64,000 nt of DNA from Flavisolibacter ginsengisoli DSM 18119 (lineage in GTDB: Bacteria; Bacteroidota; Bacteroidia; Chitinophagales; Chitinophagaceae), in assembly GCF_900129295.1 (NCBI RefSeq), contig NZ_FQUU01000002.1:258488-322487 (forward strand), given 5' to 3'. How positions within the stretch are numbered: position 1 is the first letter of the stretch; each line of letters begins with the position of its first letter. The notes under the pieces are model-generated. The model saw only the letters and a list, made by a program, of their open reading frames with translations, was not told where the DNA came from and did no database searches. The position numbers and the translations under genes were made by a program. Below, piece after piece: positions 25,414 through 34,881 of this stretch.

Positions 25414-26718
25414 ATGGCAGATCTTTTTGAACGTCTTGTGAAAAATTATGGTCCCCTTGGGCAGCATCGCGAAAGAGCGCATGGTTATTTTGCATTCCCC
25501 AAACTGGAAGGAGAAATAGGAAGTAGGATGAAATTTAGAGGGAAGGATGTTATAGTATGGAGTTTAAATAACTATTTAGGATTGGCTAACAATCCTGAAG
25601 TACGCAAAGCTGATGCTGAAGCTGCAGAACAATATGGTCTTGCTACGCCAATGGGTGCTCGGATGATGAGCGGAAATACCAATTTTCATGAACAACTGGA
25701 AAAAGAGCTAGCTGAATTTGAAGGAAAAGAAGATGCCTGCCTATTGAACTACGGTTATCAGGGCATGGTAAGTATTATTGATGCCTTATGCAGTCGCCAT
25801 GATGTAATAGTTTATGATGCAGAAAGCCATGCCTGTATCATTGACGGAGTCCGTTTACATCCTGGTCATCGATATGTTTTTAAACATAATGACCTTGAGG
25901 ACCTGGAAAAACAATTACAGCGCGCTACAGCACTAGTTGAAAAACAAAATGCAGGTGGCATCCTTGTTATTACTGAAGGTGTCTTTGGAATGGCCGGGGA
26001 CCAGGGTAAATTAAAAGAGATCATCTCTTTAAAGGACAAGTACGAATTCCGTATGCTTGTAGATGATGCACATGGTTTTGGTACATTGGGAAAAACAGGT
26101 GCCGGGGCCGGTGAGGCACAAGGAGTGCAGGATAAAATTGACCTGTATTTTTCAACTTTTGCCAAATCGATGGCTTCAATTGGTGCTTTTGTAGCAGGAG
26201 ATAAAGCTATTATTGATTATATCAGGTACAATATCCGTAGCCAGATATTTGCCAAGAGTCTTCCTTTACCAATAACAATTGGAAATTTAAAAAGACTTGA
26301 TCTTTTAAGAACCAGGCCAGAATTTAAAGACAAGCTTTGGGAGAATGCCATGAAATTGCAGAATGGCTTAAAAGAAAAAGGATTTGACATAGGAAATACT
26401 GATTCTCCTGTTACCCCCGTTTATATGAAAGGTGGTGTGGAAGAAGCAACTGCCATGGTTATGGACCTGAGAGAGAACTACGGAATTTTTGCTTCGGTAG
26501 TGGTATATCCTGTTATTCCTAAAGGACATATTATTTACCGCCTCATACCAACCGCCGTACATACCGACCAGGATATTGAAGAAACCCTGAAAGCTTTTGA
26601 AGAAACAAAGAAAAAGCTTGATAACGGGGATTACAAAGTTGAAGCTATTCCTGACATGGCAGAATACAGTGCAAAAAGATTTGAATATTTTGGCAGCAAA
26701 CCCAAATCCTCCAAATAG
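25414..26718 (+). CDS. PLP-dependent alpha-oxoamine synthase (probable serine palmitoyltransferase)
   Basis: This 434-residue fold-type I PLP enzyme is recognised by NNYLGLANNPEVRKA, MGARMMSGNTNFHEQLE, VDDAHGFGTLGKTGAG and the PLP-lysine segment FSTFAKSMASIGAF. The family joins amino acids to acyl-CoAs (KBL, AONS, ALAS, SPT). The lysine context and the sphingolipid-making nature of Bacteroidota favour serine palmitoyltransferase, the first step of sphingolipid synthesis, but 2-amino-3-ketobutyrate ligase cannot be excluded from sequence reading alone. It is about 35 residues longer than typical members, the extra part being at the C-terminus (after KLDNGDYK). It is monocistronic with a strong terminator. 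Confidence 0.85.
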   Translation: MADLFERLVKNYGPLGQHRERAHGYFAFPKLEGEIGSRMKFRGKDVIVWSLNNYLGLANNPEVRKADAEAAEQYGLATPMGARMMSGNTNFHEQLEKELAEFEGKEDACLLNYGYQGMVSIIDALCSRHDVIVYDAESHACIIDGVRLHPGHRYVFKHNDLEDLEKQLQRATALVEKQNAGGILVITEGVFGMAGDQGKLKEIISLKDKYEFRMLVDDAHGFGTLGKTGAGAGEAQGVQDKIDLYFSTFAKSMASIGAFVAGDKAIIDYIRYNIRSQIFAKSLPLPITIGNLKRLDLLRTRPEFKDKLWENAMKLQNGLKEKGFDIGNTDSPVTPVYMKGGVEEATAMVMDLRENYGIFASVVVYPVIPKGHIIYRLIPTAVHTDQDIEETLKAFEETKKKLDNGDYKVEAIPDMAEYSAKRFEYFGSKPKSSK

Positions 26719-26740
26719 GATAACATAATAATTATAGACA

Positions 26741-26764
26741 AAAGCACCGCCCCGGCGGTGCTTT
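26741..26764 (+). terminator. Terminator after the alpha-oxoamine synthase gene
   Basis: Perfect 10-bp stem AAAGCACCGC (26741-26750) and GCGGTGCTTT (26755-26764) with a 4-base loop; only a short T run follows. Confidence 0.75.
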
Positions 26765-26841
26765 CCTGTAAATAAGGCATTGTAAATCTTAACGTAATCC
26801 AAACAAATAGAGCATTCCTGCACTTGCTTAACTTGCTCCAT

Positions 26842-26849
26842 TATTTTTG
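26842..26849 (+). promoter_or_regulatory. Promoter -7 element TATTTTTG of the DPP4-type peptidase gene
   Basis: TATTTTTG matches TAnnTTTG; the predicted leader is about 33 bases. A TTG at 26824 lies 15 bases upstream, slightly closer than usual. Confidence 0.55.
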
Positions 26850-26885
26850 TAAGCCCTACATTTACCCATAAATCTTTCTAAACGC

Positions 26886-29051
26886 ATGAGAAGTTTATTT
26901 TTATTTTTCTTTTTCATTCCCTTACTAACGATTGCCCAGAAACAAAAGATCACGCTTGAGGACATTTACAAAAAGCCAACCTTCAGAGGCGAATACGTAC
27001 CTGGATTTGAAAAGGACGATGATGAGAAATTATTTGACCCCTCTACTGTAACTGATGCTTCAGGCAAAGGGATCGATACAAAAGATTATACTGTTAGTGC
27101 TGACAAGAAAAGAATACTTTTCTTTAATGGTCGTGAGCCTATATACCGCCGATCTTCGAAATCAACAGTGTATCTCTATGATATAGCATCAAAGAAAACG
27201 ATACAACTGAATGAGGGTAAGGTGCTGCACCCTACCTTTTCACCTGATGGTTCCAAAATAGCCTATGTATTTGATAACAACCTGTATGTTTATGACATCG
27301 CCGGCGCCAAAACCACCCAGGTCACTACAGATGGAAAATGGAACCAGGTTATCAATGGTAACTGTGATTGGGTATATGAAGAAGAATTTGAATTTACACG
27401 CGCTTTTGAATGGAGTCCAAATGGTACTTATATAGCCTATTACAAATTTGATGAAAGCAAGGTAAAGGAATATGAATTTACTGTCTTTGACAAAGCTTAC
27501 AATGAACAGTATACCTACAAATATCCAAAAGCAGGAGAGCAGAATTCCAAAGTGGATATTCATATATACAATGTTTTAAATGGCCAGGATGTTAAGGCAA
27601 AGTATCTCCAGGGGGACATTTATATTCCACGAATTAAATGGACACAACAGGACGATAAATTGGTTATCTACTGGATGAACCGTCACCAGGATGACTTGAA
27701 ATTATTAATGACCGAGGCTTCAACAGGAAACCTTCAGACCTTGTATGAAGAAAGTAATAAATACTATGTAGAGATCAATGACAACTGGTGGTTCCTGAAG
27801 GATGGTAAAAACTTCATTTTCACCAGTGAAATGAACGGGCATAATCAATTATTTCTCTATAGTCTTGATGGGAAAAAGCGGGTAACTATCAGCAAAATGA
27901 AATATGACATCGCAGAAGTAAATAGTGTTGACGAAGATGCACGTATGGTGTATTATACCCTTGCCTATCCCACTCCAATGGACCGTAATGTATTTGCTTC
28001 TGATTTTGATGGAAGAAACACCTACATTCTTACAAAAGGAGCTGGCTGGCACAGGGTTGAATTCAATAAAGACCATTCACAGTTCTATGATTTTTACTCT
28101 AACATCAATACTCCACAAACAGTTGCCTTATATACTGTTCAAAAAGACAAAAAAGGTATAACAGCGATAAAAACAAAAACCGTCAATGAAAATGAGAAGC
28201 TGAAAAAAGCATTGGACAATTATGAATTGGGAACGGCCGACTTTCTTCGTATCCCTAACTCTAAAGGAGATACACTCAATGGATGGATGCTGAAACCCGG
28301 CAATTTTGATCCTAAGAAAAAATACCCTGTACTATTTTGTAACTATGGTGGGCCTGGATCACAACAAGTGGTCAATAGATATGGGGCGGCTAGCATGTGG
28401 CACCAGCTCTTAGCCCAAAATGGTATTATCGTAGTCAGTATAGACAATACCGGAACAGGTTTTAGAGGAGAAGAATTTAAAAAGAAGACGTACCTGCAAT
28501 TGGGCAAATACGAGATAGAAGACCAGATAGATGCTGCTAAATACCTTGGTTCTCTGCCCTATGTAGATAAGAACAGAATAGGTCATTGGGGCTGGAGCTT
28601 TGGAGGGTTTATGAGTTCCCTTGCCATTACGAAAGGGTCGGATGTCTTTAAGGCGGCTGTAGCAGTAGCTCCTGTAACTTCCTGGAGGTTTTATGATAAC
28701 ATCTATACCGAACGTTATATGCGTACCCCCCAGGAAAATCCTGAAGGATATGATAATAATTCCCCAATCAATTTTACTGATAAAATAAAAGGGAAGTTTT
28801 TATTAATTCATGGAACTGCAGATGATAATGTCCATTTTCAGAATAGCGTGGAAATGGTAAAGGCTCTTGTAAAAAGCAATATAGATTTTGAAAGCGCTTA
28901 TTATCCTAATAAAAATCATGGCATCTCAGGTATGGCTGATAACACCAGCTTTCACCTTTGGTCAAAAATGACGAAATGGATCTTTGAGAACCTAAGGGAT
29001 AATACCACACCGCTGGGAAGCGACCAGGAAAAGAGCAAAAAAAGCTTTTAG
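26886..29051 (+). CDS. S9 family peptidase, dipeptidyl peptidase IV type
   Basis: This 721-residue secreted serine peptidase has signal peptide RSLFLFFFFIPLLTIAQ. The N-terminal beta-propeller (about 40-470) includes DWVYEEEF, the Glu pair that binds the substrate amino terminus in DPP4. The C-terminal alpha/beta hydrolase domain contains the nucleophile in GHWGWSFGGFMSS, Asp in HGTADDNVHFQ and His in NKNHGISG. Such enzymes remove X-Pro dipeptides from peptides in the periplasm. It ends with a short Lys/Ser-rich tail and a long hairpin terminator. Confidence 0.94.
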   Translation: MRSLFLFFFFIPLLTIAQKQKITLEDIYKKPTFRGEYVPGFEKDDDEKLFDPSTVTDASGKGIDTKDYTVSADKKRILFFNGREPIYRRSSKSTVYLYDIASKKTIQLNEGKVLHPTFSPDGSKIAYVFDNNLYVYDIAGAKTTQVTTDGKWNQVINGNCDWVYEEEFEFTRAFEWSPNGTYIAYYKFDESKVKEYEFTVFDKAYNEQYTYKYPKAGEQNSKVDIHIYNVLNGQDVKAKYLQGDIYIPRIKWTQQDDKLVIYWMNRHQDDLKLLMTEASTGNLQTLYEESNKYYVEINDNWWFLKDGKNFIFTSEMNGHNQLFLYSLDGKKRVTISKMKYDIAEVNSVDEDARMVYYTLAYPTPMDRNVFASDFDGRNTYILTKGAGWHRVEFNKDHSQFYDFYSNINTPQTVALYTVQKDKKGITAIKTKTVNENEKLKKALDNYELGTADFLRIPNSKGDTLNGWMLKPGNFDPKKKYPVLFCNYGGPGSQQVVNRYGAASMWHQLLAQNGIIVVSIDNTGTGFRGEEFKKKTYLQLGKYEIEDQIDAAKYLGSLPYVDKNRIGHWGWSFGGFMSSLAITKGSDVFKAAVAVAPVTSWRFYDNIYTERYMRTPQENPEGYDNNSPINFTDKIKGKFLLIHGTADDNVHFQNSVEMVKALVKSNIDFESAYYPNKNHGISGMADNTSFHLWSKMTKWIFENLRDNTTPLGSDQEKSKKSF

Positions 29052-29068
29052 CATTAATTATATAATTT

Positions 29069-29110
29069 TAAAACAGGCCGTTTCAAATTTCTTTGAAACG
29101 GCCTGTTTTA
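29069..29110 (+). terminator. Long hairpin terminator after the DPP4-type gene
   Basis: A perfect 19-bp stem (29069-29087 with 29092-29110), loop TTTC, with the core ACAGGCCGTTTCAA; it ends in a T-rich stretch. Confidence 0.85.
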
Positions 29111-29278
29111 TATTGATAGGCTGTGCAGGCTTATGTTTAATCTATCTATTACTGTTTATCAATTCTGCAGGATTAAAAAACATATACTAAGTCAACCATT
29201 TTTTAGTTGATAAACTTTTCAAGCTAGCACTATTTCATATTCCCTAACTTATTTTTTCTGGTTGTATCTTCATTATTC

Positions 29279-29854
29279 ATGAAGAAAATTGCAGTTGCCA
29301 TAACAGGCGCAAGTGGATCAATTTATGCAAAACTGGTATTGGAAGCTCTTACCCAATTAAAAGACCAGGTTAGTGAATTATCTGTTGTTATGACTGATAA
29401 TGCCCGACTGGTGTGGCAGACAGAGTTAGGCAATGAACAGTATGAAACATTTGATGCCAAATATTTTTCAACCAAAGATTTCATGGCACCTTTCGCATCT
29501 GGATCAGCTCAATATGATGCGCTCATTATTGTACCCTGCTCTATGGGTACACTGGGAAGAATTGCTTCGGGTATTTCCAATGATCTTATAACAAGAGCAG
29601 CAGACGTAATGCTTAAGGAAAGAAAAAAACTAATTTGTGTAATTCGCGACACACCGTACAATCTTGTTCATATTCGAAATATGGAAACTGTTACTTTATC
29701 CGGGGGCATTATATGCCCTGCTTCTCCCTCTTTTTACAGTCTTCCTCAATCTATTGAAGAAGCAGTACGAACTGTTACTAATCGTGTGGTTGATCTTGTT
29801 GGCTTAACAAATCGTTCATATCGTTGGGGACAAAAGAACTTACCCGAGGATTAG
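29279..29854 (+). CDS. ubiX: UbiX family flavin prenyltransferase
   Basis: This 191-residue protein starts KKIAVAITGASGSIYAKLVLEAL, the FMN-binding loop of UbiX, and contains IVPCSMGTLGRIASGISNDLITRAADV and RKKLICVIRDTPYNLVHIRNM, all conserved in the family. UbiX attaches a dimethylallyl group to FMN to make the prenylated cofactor of UbiD decarboxylases. No ubiD gene is nearby; it must lie elsewhere. The length is typical (about 190). The stop is 1 base from the stop of the convergent cytochrome gene, with no terminator between them. Confidence 0.93.
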   Translation: MKKIAVAITGASGSIYAKLVLEALTQLKDQVSELSVVMTDNARLVWQTELGNEQYETFDAKYFSTKDFMAPFASGSAQYDALIIVPCSMGTLGRIASGISNDLITRAADVMLKERKKLICVIRDTPYNLVHIRNMETVTLSGGIICPASPSFYSLPQSIEEAVRTVTNRVVDLVGLTNRSYRWGQKNLPED

Positions 29855-29855
29855 A

Positions 29856-30692
29856 TCAATTATTGTAATTACCACCAGCATTGATCCAGTCAACAATTTT
29901 TTGCTGGTCTGCAGCAGACAATGCAGCATTTGGTGGTTGGGGCATTTGAGTTGCTGTACCTGCCTGGTCCACCGCCCTGGCTTTTATCCTTGCTTTATTG
30001 GTGACTATGTTACAATCAACTGCCCAATTCATTCCTCCATTCTGTACCGTATTATTATGACAGGAAACACAGTTGGTTTGAAGAATGTTCTTTACCGCGC
30101 TGAATAATGCACCCGGAGCCACAGGATCTATTTTCACGGTTGCAGAATTGGAACATCCGTCAGCATTTTTAGCAACCACTGTATAAGTTCCAACCGCTAG
30201 GTTTGTGAATTGATTGGAAGCCTGGAATGCACTGTTATTTATACTATAAGTAAACCCAGTTCCACCAGTTGCTGTAATGGAAATAGTCCCTCCGGTGCCA
30301 CCGCACGGCACACCATTAGTTGCCGTGCCATTGACAATAATATTCACACCGGAACAACTATTTTCTGCCACCACTGTAAAAGATTTACTTCCCGAACAAC
30401 CATTGGAATTTTTGGCTGTAATATTATAATTACCGGGAGCAAGATTCGTAAAGTTCCCTGAAGATTGAAAAGCTCCATTATTAAGGCTGAATGTAAAACC
30501 TGTACTACCGGTTGCACTAGCTGCAATGCTTCCATTATTCTGTCCTGAAGTAGCATTGGTAACAGTTCCGGCAATGGCAATTGTTATACCTGCGCAGGGA
30601 TCAGCAGGTGTATTGGTGCTTCCACCGCCTTTGCTACAGGAATAATAGAGTATACTCATTAAAAAAAGGACTAACAAGGATAAATGCTTCAT
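29856..30692 (-). CDS. SprB-repeat lipoprotein with C-terminal cytochrome c domain
   Basis: This 278-residue exported protein has an N-terminal signal ending LYYSCSKGGGS, a loose lipobox. It carries two SprB-like repeats (about 30-110 and 112-190), each with the pattern GSTGFTFSLNNGAFQSS...NLAPGNYNITAKNSNGCS, and a C-terminal single-haem domain with CVSCH (about residue 210), a probable distal Met in ATQMPQPPN and a final helix IVDWINAGGNY. Fusing adhesin-type repeats to a cytochrome suggests a surface or periplasmic electron-transfer protein. It sits downstream of aconitase, separated by a shared terminator. Confidence 0.85.
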   Translation of the reverse strand: MKHLSLLVLFLMSILYYSCSKGGGSTNTPADPCAGITIAIAGTVTNATSGQNNGSIAASATGSTGFTFSLNNGAFQSSGNFTNLAPGNYNITAKNSNGCSGSKSFTVVAENSCSGVNIIVNGTATNGVPCGGTGGTISITATGGTGFTYSINNSAFQASNQFTNLAVGTYTVVAKNADGCSNSATVKIDPVAPGALFSAVKNILQTNCVSCHNNTVQNGGMNWAVDCNIVTNKARIKARAVDQAGTATQMPQPPNAALSAADQQKIVDWINAGGNYNN

Positions 30693-30780
30693 ACAATGGT
30701 TTTGGTAATTGTATATACGCTATCCTTTTATTTTGGTTGCTTGTAAGGATTGCTATGCTTTTATATATTCGGATAATGAC

Positions 30781-30816
30781 ATTAAAAAAGCGAGGCATTG
30801 GCCTCGCTTTTTTAAT
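30781..30816 (-). terminator. Terminator of the aconitase gene
   Basis: Perfect 16-bp stem (30781-30796 with 30801-30816) around ATTG, with A and T runs at both ends. It lies just downstream of the aconitase stop and upstream of the SprB-cytochrome gene, both on the minus strand. Confidence 0.85.
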
Positions 30817-30833
30817 ATTAGATGCACACAAGA

Positions 30834-33101
30834 TTATATCTTGCCAAATTGTTTCCTGATTAGATTCAAAGCACTTCCAGCCTTAAACCATTCTATCTGC
30901 TGCTCATTATAAGTATGATTTAATTTGATCTTGTCAGCTTTCCCATCTGAATGATTTAATACAGCAGTAACCTGTTTTCCAGGGACAAAATCTGAAAGAC
31001 CAATGATATCTATTGTATCATCCTCCTGGATCTTTTCGTAATCATCCTTATTAGCAAAAGTTAGGGCCAACATTCCCTGTTTTTTGAGGTTTGTTTCATG
31101 AATCCGTGCAAAGCTTTTAACGATAATAGCTCTAACACCCAGATGCCTTGGTTCCATGGCTGCATGTTCTCTTGAAGAACCTTCACCATAATTCTCATCT
31201 CCCACAACAACTGAACCTATACCTGCTGCTTTATAAACCCTTTGAGTAGCTGGTACAGGACCATATTCACCTGTTAATTGGTTTTTTACAGTATCTGTTT
31301 GATTATTGAAATAATTAACAGCACCAATGAGCATATTATTGGAAATATTATCAAGGTGTCCGCGATATTTTAACCATGGACCCGCCATGGAAATATGATC
31401 GGTGGTACACTTTCCTTTTGCTTTGATAAGCAATTTTAAACCCATTAAATCTTTTCCATCCCAAGGTGTAAAAGGACTTAATAATTGCAAACGTTGCGAA
31501 CTTGGACTTACAGCAACTTCTACCTCTTTACCATTTGCAGAAGGCGCCAGGTACCCCGGGTCCTCCACTGAAAATCCTTTAGGAGGCAATTCATATCCCT
31601 TAGGTTCATCAAGCATTACTTCCTGGCCAATTTCATTAATTATCTTATCCTTTAATGGATTAAAAGAAAGACGGCCGGCTATAGCATAGGCTGTTACTAT
31701 TTCAGGAGATGCTACAAAGGCATGTGTAGAGGCTAACCCATCGTTTCGTTTTGCAAAATTCCTGTTGAAGGAAGTCACAATGGTATTTTTCCTGTTAGGG
31801 TCATCGATATGGCGAGCCCATTGACCAATACATGGACCGCAGGCATTAGCTAACAATACCCCTCCTATTTCACCAAAAGTTTCCAAATAACCGTCCTTTT
31901 CAATTGTATATCTTACTAACTCCGATCCTGGAGTAACTGTAAATTCACTTTGGGCCTTTAAACCTTTTGTTTTCGCCTGGCCAGCAATGGATGCAGAACG
32001 GCTTATATCTTCATATGAAGAGTTGGTACAAGATCCGATAAGAGCCACTTCTATTTTATCAGGCCATCCATTAGCTGCAACAGCTTCCGCCATTCGGGAA
32101 ATTGGAGTTGCAAGATCCGGCGTAAAAGGTCCATTAACATATGGCTCCAATTCATTCAGGTTGATCTCTATCAGCTGATCATAGTATTTTTCAGGATTTG
32201 CATAGACTTCAGGATCAGGACGGAGGTATTCTTTTACATGATCAGCAAGGTCAGCAACTGCTGCCCGACCTGTAGCTTTCAGGTAAGCACCCATTTTATC
32301 ATCATAGGTGAAAAGAGAACAGGTAGCTCCAATCTCCGCTCCCATATTACAAATAGTAGCTTTACCAGTAGCGCTCAGGCTGTCCGCACCTTCTCCAAAA
32401 TATTCAACAATAGCTCCGGTTCCGCCCTTTACAGTCAGTATACCGGCTACCTTCAGGATCACATCCTTGGCCGCAGTCCAACCATTCATTTTTCCAGTCA
32501 GTTTAACACCGATCAGTTTTGGCATTTTCAGCTCCCAGGGAAGTCCTGCCATAACATCCACGGCATCTGCGCCACCAACCCCAATGGCAATCATACCCAA
32601 TCCTCCGGCATTAGGAGTATGCGAATCTGTGCCTATCATCATTCCTCCTGGAAAAGCATAGTTTTCCAATACAACCTGGTGAATGATTCCAGCTCCTGGC
32701 TTCCAAAAACCTATGCCATATTTATTAGATATGGAAGAAAGGAAATCGTATACTTCTTTATTTGTATCAATAGCTGCACTCAGGTCCTGGTCAGCACCAA
32801 GTTTAGCTTGTATCAGGTGATCGCAGTGGACTGTAGAAGGAACAGCGACTGTATCGCGCCCACAGGTATCAAATTGGAGCAAGGCCATTTGGGCTGTTGC
32901 ATCCTGCATAGCCACCCTATCTGGTGCGAAATCAACGTAATCTTTACCTTTTTCGTACGTTTTAGTAGCTGGCTTAAAAATATGAGAATAAAGGATTTTT
33001 TCCGCAAATGTCATAGGGCGGTTCAAGAGGTTGCGGGCGGTTTGAACCTTGAAGGGTAATTCACTATAAACTTTCTTTATCAAATCCAGATCAAAAAGCA
33101 T
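30834..33101 (-). CDS. Aconitate hydratase (mitochondrial type)
   Basis: This 755-residue TCA-cycle enzyme isomerises citrate and isocitrate in the cytoplasm. The start ...[16 protein letters not shown], the Fe-S ligands in [11 protein letters not shown] and [10 protein letters not shown], and the swivelling domain with [15 protein letters not shown] match the mitochondrial-type aconitase family, common in Bacteroidota and shorter than AcnA (about 890 residues). Together with sucC it is the second TCA gene here, though 23 kb apart. It has its own promoter with a 60-base leader. Confidence 0.96.
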   Translation of the reverse strand: MLFDLDLIKKVYSELPFKVQTARNLLNRPMTFAEKILYSHIFKPATKTYEKGKDYVDFAPDRVAMQDATAQMALLQFDTCGRDTVAVPSTVHCDHLIQAKLGADQDLSAAIDTNKEVYDFLSSISNKYGIGFWKPGAGIIHQVVLENYAFPGGMMIGTDSHTPNAGGLGMIAIGVGGADAVDVMAGLPWELKMPKLIGVKLTGKMNGWTAAKDVILKVAGILTVKGGTGAIVEYFGEGADSLSATGKATICNMGAEIGATCSLFTYDDKMGAYLKATGRAAVADLADHVKEYLRPDPEVYANPEKYYDQLIEINLNELEPYVNGPFTPDLATPISRMAEAVAANGWPDKIEVALIGSCTNSSYEDISRSASIAGQAKTKGLKAQSEFTVTPGSELVRYTIEKDGYLETFGEIGGVLLANACGPCIGQWARHIDDPNRKNTIVTSFNRNFAKRNDGLASTHAFVASPEIVTAYAIAGRLSFNPLKDKIINEIGQEVMLDEPKGYELPPKGFSVEDPGYLAPSANGKEVEVAVSPSSQRLQLLSPFTPWDGKDLMGLKLLIKAKGKCTTDHISMAGPWLKYRGHLDNISNNMLIGAVNYFNNQTDTVKNQLTGEYGPVPATQRVYKAAGIGSVVVGDENYGEGSSREHAAMEPRHLGVRAIIVKSFARIHETNLKKQGMLALTFANKDDYEKIQEDDTIDIIGLSDFVPGKQVTAVLNHSDGKADKIKLNHTYNEQQIEWFKAGSALNLIRKQFGKI

Positions 33102-33165
33102 AGGTAGATTTTTAAGGTAGAGTTCGTTCAGGCATTGCTTTTGCTATCCTGTTTAAAAAGTGGTG

Positions 33166-33173
33166 CAAAGTTA
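33166..33173 (-). promoter_or_regulatory. Aconitase promoter -7 element TAACTTTG
   Basis: On the minus strand TAACTTTG followed by CACC fits the extended -7 pattern; the predicted leader is about 60 bases. Confidence 0.55.
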
Positions 33174-33240
33174 CTTAAAACCACGTTAGAATTTAGCCAT
33201 GGAAGAGTTGTATTATGACAAAAAAATATAAATTAGCGAC

Positions 33241-33462
33241 ATGAAGAGGTTTAAAACATTTATTGAATGGCAGGCATTTGGAGTTTGTTCTGCTATTGGT
33301 GACAGATTGGGAATAGCAACATCGCGTATCCGTATGTGGTTTATGTATATCTCTTTTTTGACACTTGGTTCACCTATAATAGTTTATATGGTTCTCGCTT
33401 TTTGGATGAATATCAAAAGGTATATACTTGCTGCCCGCAGGAACCCGGTGCGTTATCTTTAA
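33241..33462 (+). CDS. PspC domain protein
   Basis: This 73-residue protein has FGVCSAIGDRLGIATSRIRMWFMY followed by one hydrophobic helix (ISFLTLGSPIIVYMVLAFWM), the PspC domain layout of a short N-terminal region and a membrane helix. PspC domains occur in phage-shock responses to membrane stress. It lacks any further regulatory domain and stands alone between aconitase (divergent) and cysteine desulfurase (convergent). Confidence 0.85.
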   Translation: MKRFKTFIEWQAFGVCSAIGDRLGIATSRIRMWFMYISFLTLGSPIIVYMVLAFWMNIKRYILAARRNPVRYL

Positions 33463-33652
33463 TTTCTTTTAAGGAGAGTAGTGTTTCCCTAAAGCCTTAT
33501 TGGTAATGCCAGATAAAACTTTATTACCAAAGGATAATCTGGTGTTTCTAAATGGTTTTTATGACCTTTAGTTCCCATAACCTGGACAGAGAAAGTGTGA
33601 AGAACCTGCAATTGGTTGGCGAAACGTTTCTATTTATTAAGCTTCTATTTAC

Positions 33653-34789
33653 TTATAGGAGTTCTTTAAGCTTTTCCACTACCTTGTCCACTTCATCTAT
33701 TGTATTGTATTTGCTAAAGGAAAACCGGACAGTTGTATAATGATCTTCTTTATGCAAAGCCTTCATTACATGAGATCCTGCATTAGCACCGCTGGAACAA
33801 GCGCTGCCACCTGAGGCACAGATATTATTAATATCAAGGTTCATTAAAAGAAACTCAGAATGATCAGTTTTGGGGAAACATACACTCAACACTGTATACA
33901 AGGCATCATCTCCACAATTAAAACTTACACCGGGTATATTTTCTTTTATTTTTTCGGCCATGTAAAGCTTTAATTTCCGTATGTTATTACTTTCTTTTTC
34001 ATAATCATCCATTGCTATATCCAGCGCCTTTGCAAAACCAACAATGCCATATACATTTTCAGTACCGGCACGCATATTTCTTTCCTGTCCACCCCCGAAA
34101 ATAAAGGGCTTTATGTTGATGTCTTCATTTACATATAGTATTCCTACACCCTTAGGTCCATGAAATTTATGACTTGACGCAGAAATAAAATGCACATGAA
34201 TCTCACTGAGATTTATTGGATAATGACCCACAGTTTGAACACAATCAGAATGAAATATGGCATTATATTTTTGACACAATTCCCCTACTTTTTTGATGGG
34301 CAATAAAACACCTATTTCATTATTTGCATGCATTAAACTAACCAGGCATTTATGCCCCTTCTCTGTTTGTTCTTCCAATTGAGATTCAAGATCCACAAGG
34401 TCAATATGGCCATCTTCCTTAAGCTTAACATAACTCACTTCCACGTTGGTAGTATGTCCGTAATGCTCAACTGTATGCAGCACCGCATGGTGCTCTATTT
34501 GCGATGTAATGATATAGCTACAGCCAAGATCACGAATTGAAGCAGCAATAGCCGTGTTGTTACTTTCCGTTCCACCACTTGTAAAGAAAATAGAACCTGG
34601 CTTTACGCCCAGTGCTTTGGCTACAGATTTCCTGGCATTTTCTATAGCCAGGCGGGTTTCCCGGCCATAAGAATATATTGAAGAAGGATTTCCAAAATTT
34701 TCTTTCATATATGGAAGCATGGCTTCCAGTACCTCAGGTGATAAAGCAGTTGTTGCTGCATTATCAAAATAGATGCGTGTATCATTCAT
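33653..34789 (-). CDS. Cysteine desulfurase family protein (NifS/IscS-like)
   Basis: This PLP enzyme of about 378 residues moves sulfur from cysteine to an acceptor for Fe-S clusters or tRNA thiolation. YFDNAATTALSPEV, GNPSSIYSYGRETR, the PLP lysine in SASSHKFHGPKG and the active-site cysteine in ASGGSACSSGAN are all present. The start ATG 34789 gives the family N-terminus MNDTRIYFDNAATT; the frame is open to ATG 34837, which would add 16 unconserved residues. It has no isc/suf partner genes nearby, so the sulfur acceptor is unknown. Confidence 0.92.
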   Translation of the reverse strand: MNDTRIYFDNAATTALSPEVLEAMLPYMKENFGNPSSIYSYGRETRLAIENARKSVAKALGVKPGSIFFTSGGTESNNTAIAASIRDLGCSYIITSQIEHHAVLHTVEHYGHTTNVEVSYVKLKEDGHIDLVDLESQLEEQTEKGHKCLVSLMHANNEIGVLLPIKKVGELCQKYNAIFHSDCVQTVGHYPINLSEIHVHFISASSHKFHGPKGVGILYVNEDINIKPFIFGGGQERNMRAGTENVYGIVGFAKALDIAMDDYEKESNNIRKLKLYMAEKIKENIPGVSFNCGDDALYTVLSVCFPKTDHSEFLLMNLDINNICASGGSACSSGANAGSHVMKALHKEDHYTTVRFSFSKYNTIDEVDKVVEKLKELL

Positions 34790-34881
34790 GGGTAATGAAC
34801 TATTTTTTAATACCTTATCAGTAATGGTCACAGGCATAACCGATCAATATTTGAATTAAATGCCAACAAGGCTATGGTTTT

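Noticed and set aside
26368-26841. 157-codon minus-strand frame over the end of the oxoamine synthase gene and its terminator
   Set aside because: It runs through a strong terminator hairpin and is antisense to conserved sequence.
32238-33059. 273-codon open frame on the plus strand over aconitase
   Set aside because: It is antisense to a clearly conserved enzyme and has the Ser/Phe-rich composition of a shadow frame.
33199-33231. 10-codon frame before the PspC gene
   Set aside because: Too short and without supporting signals.
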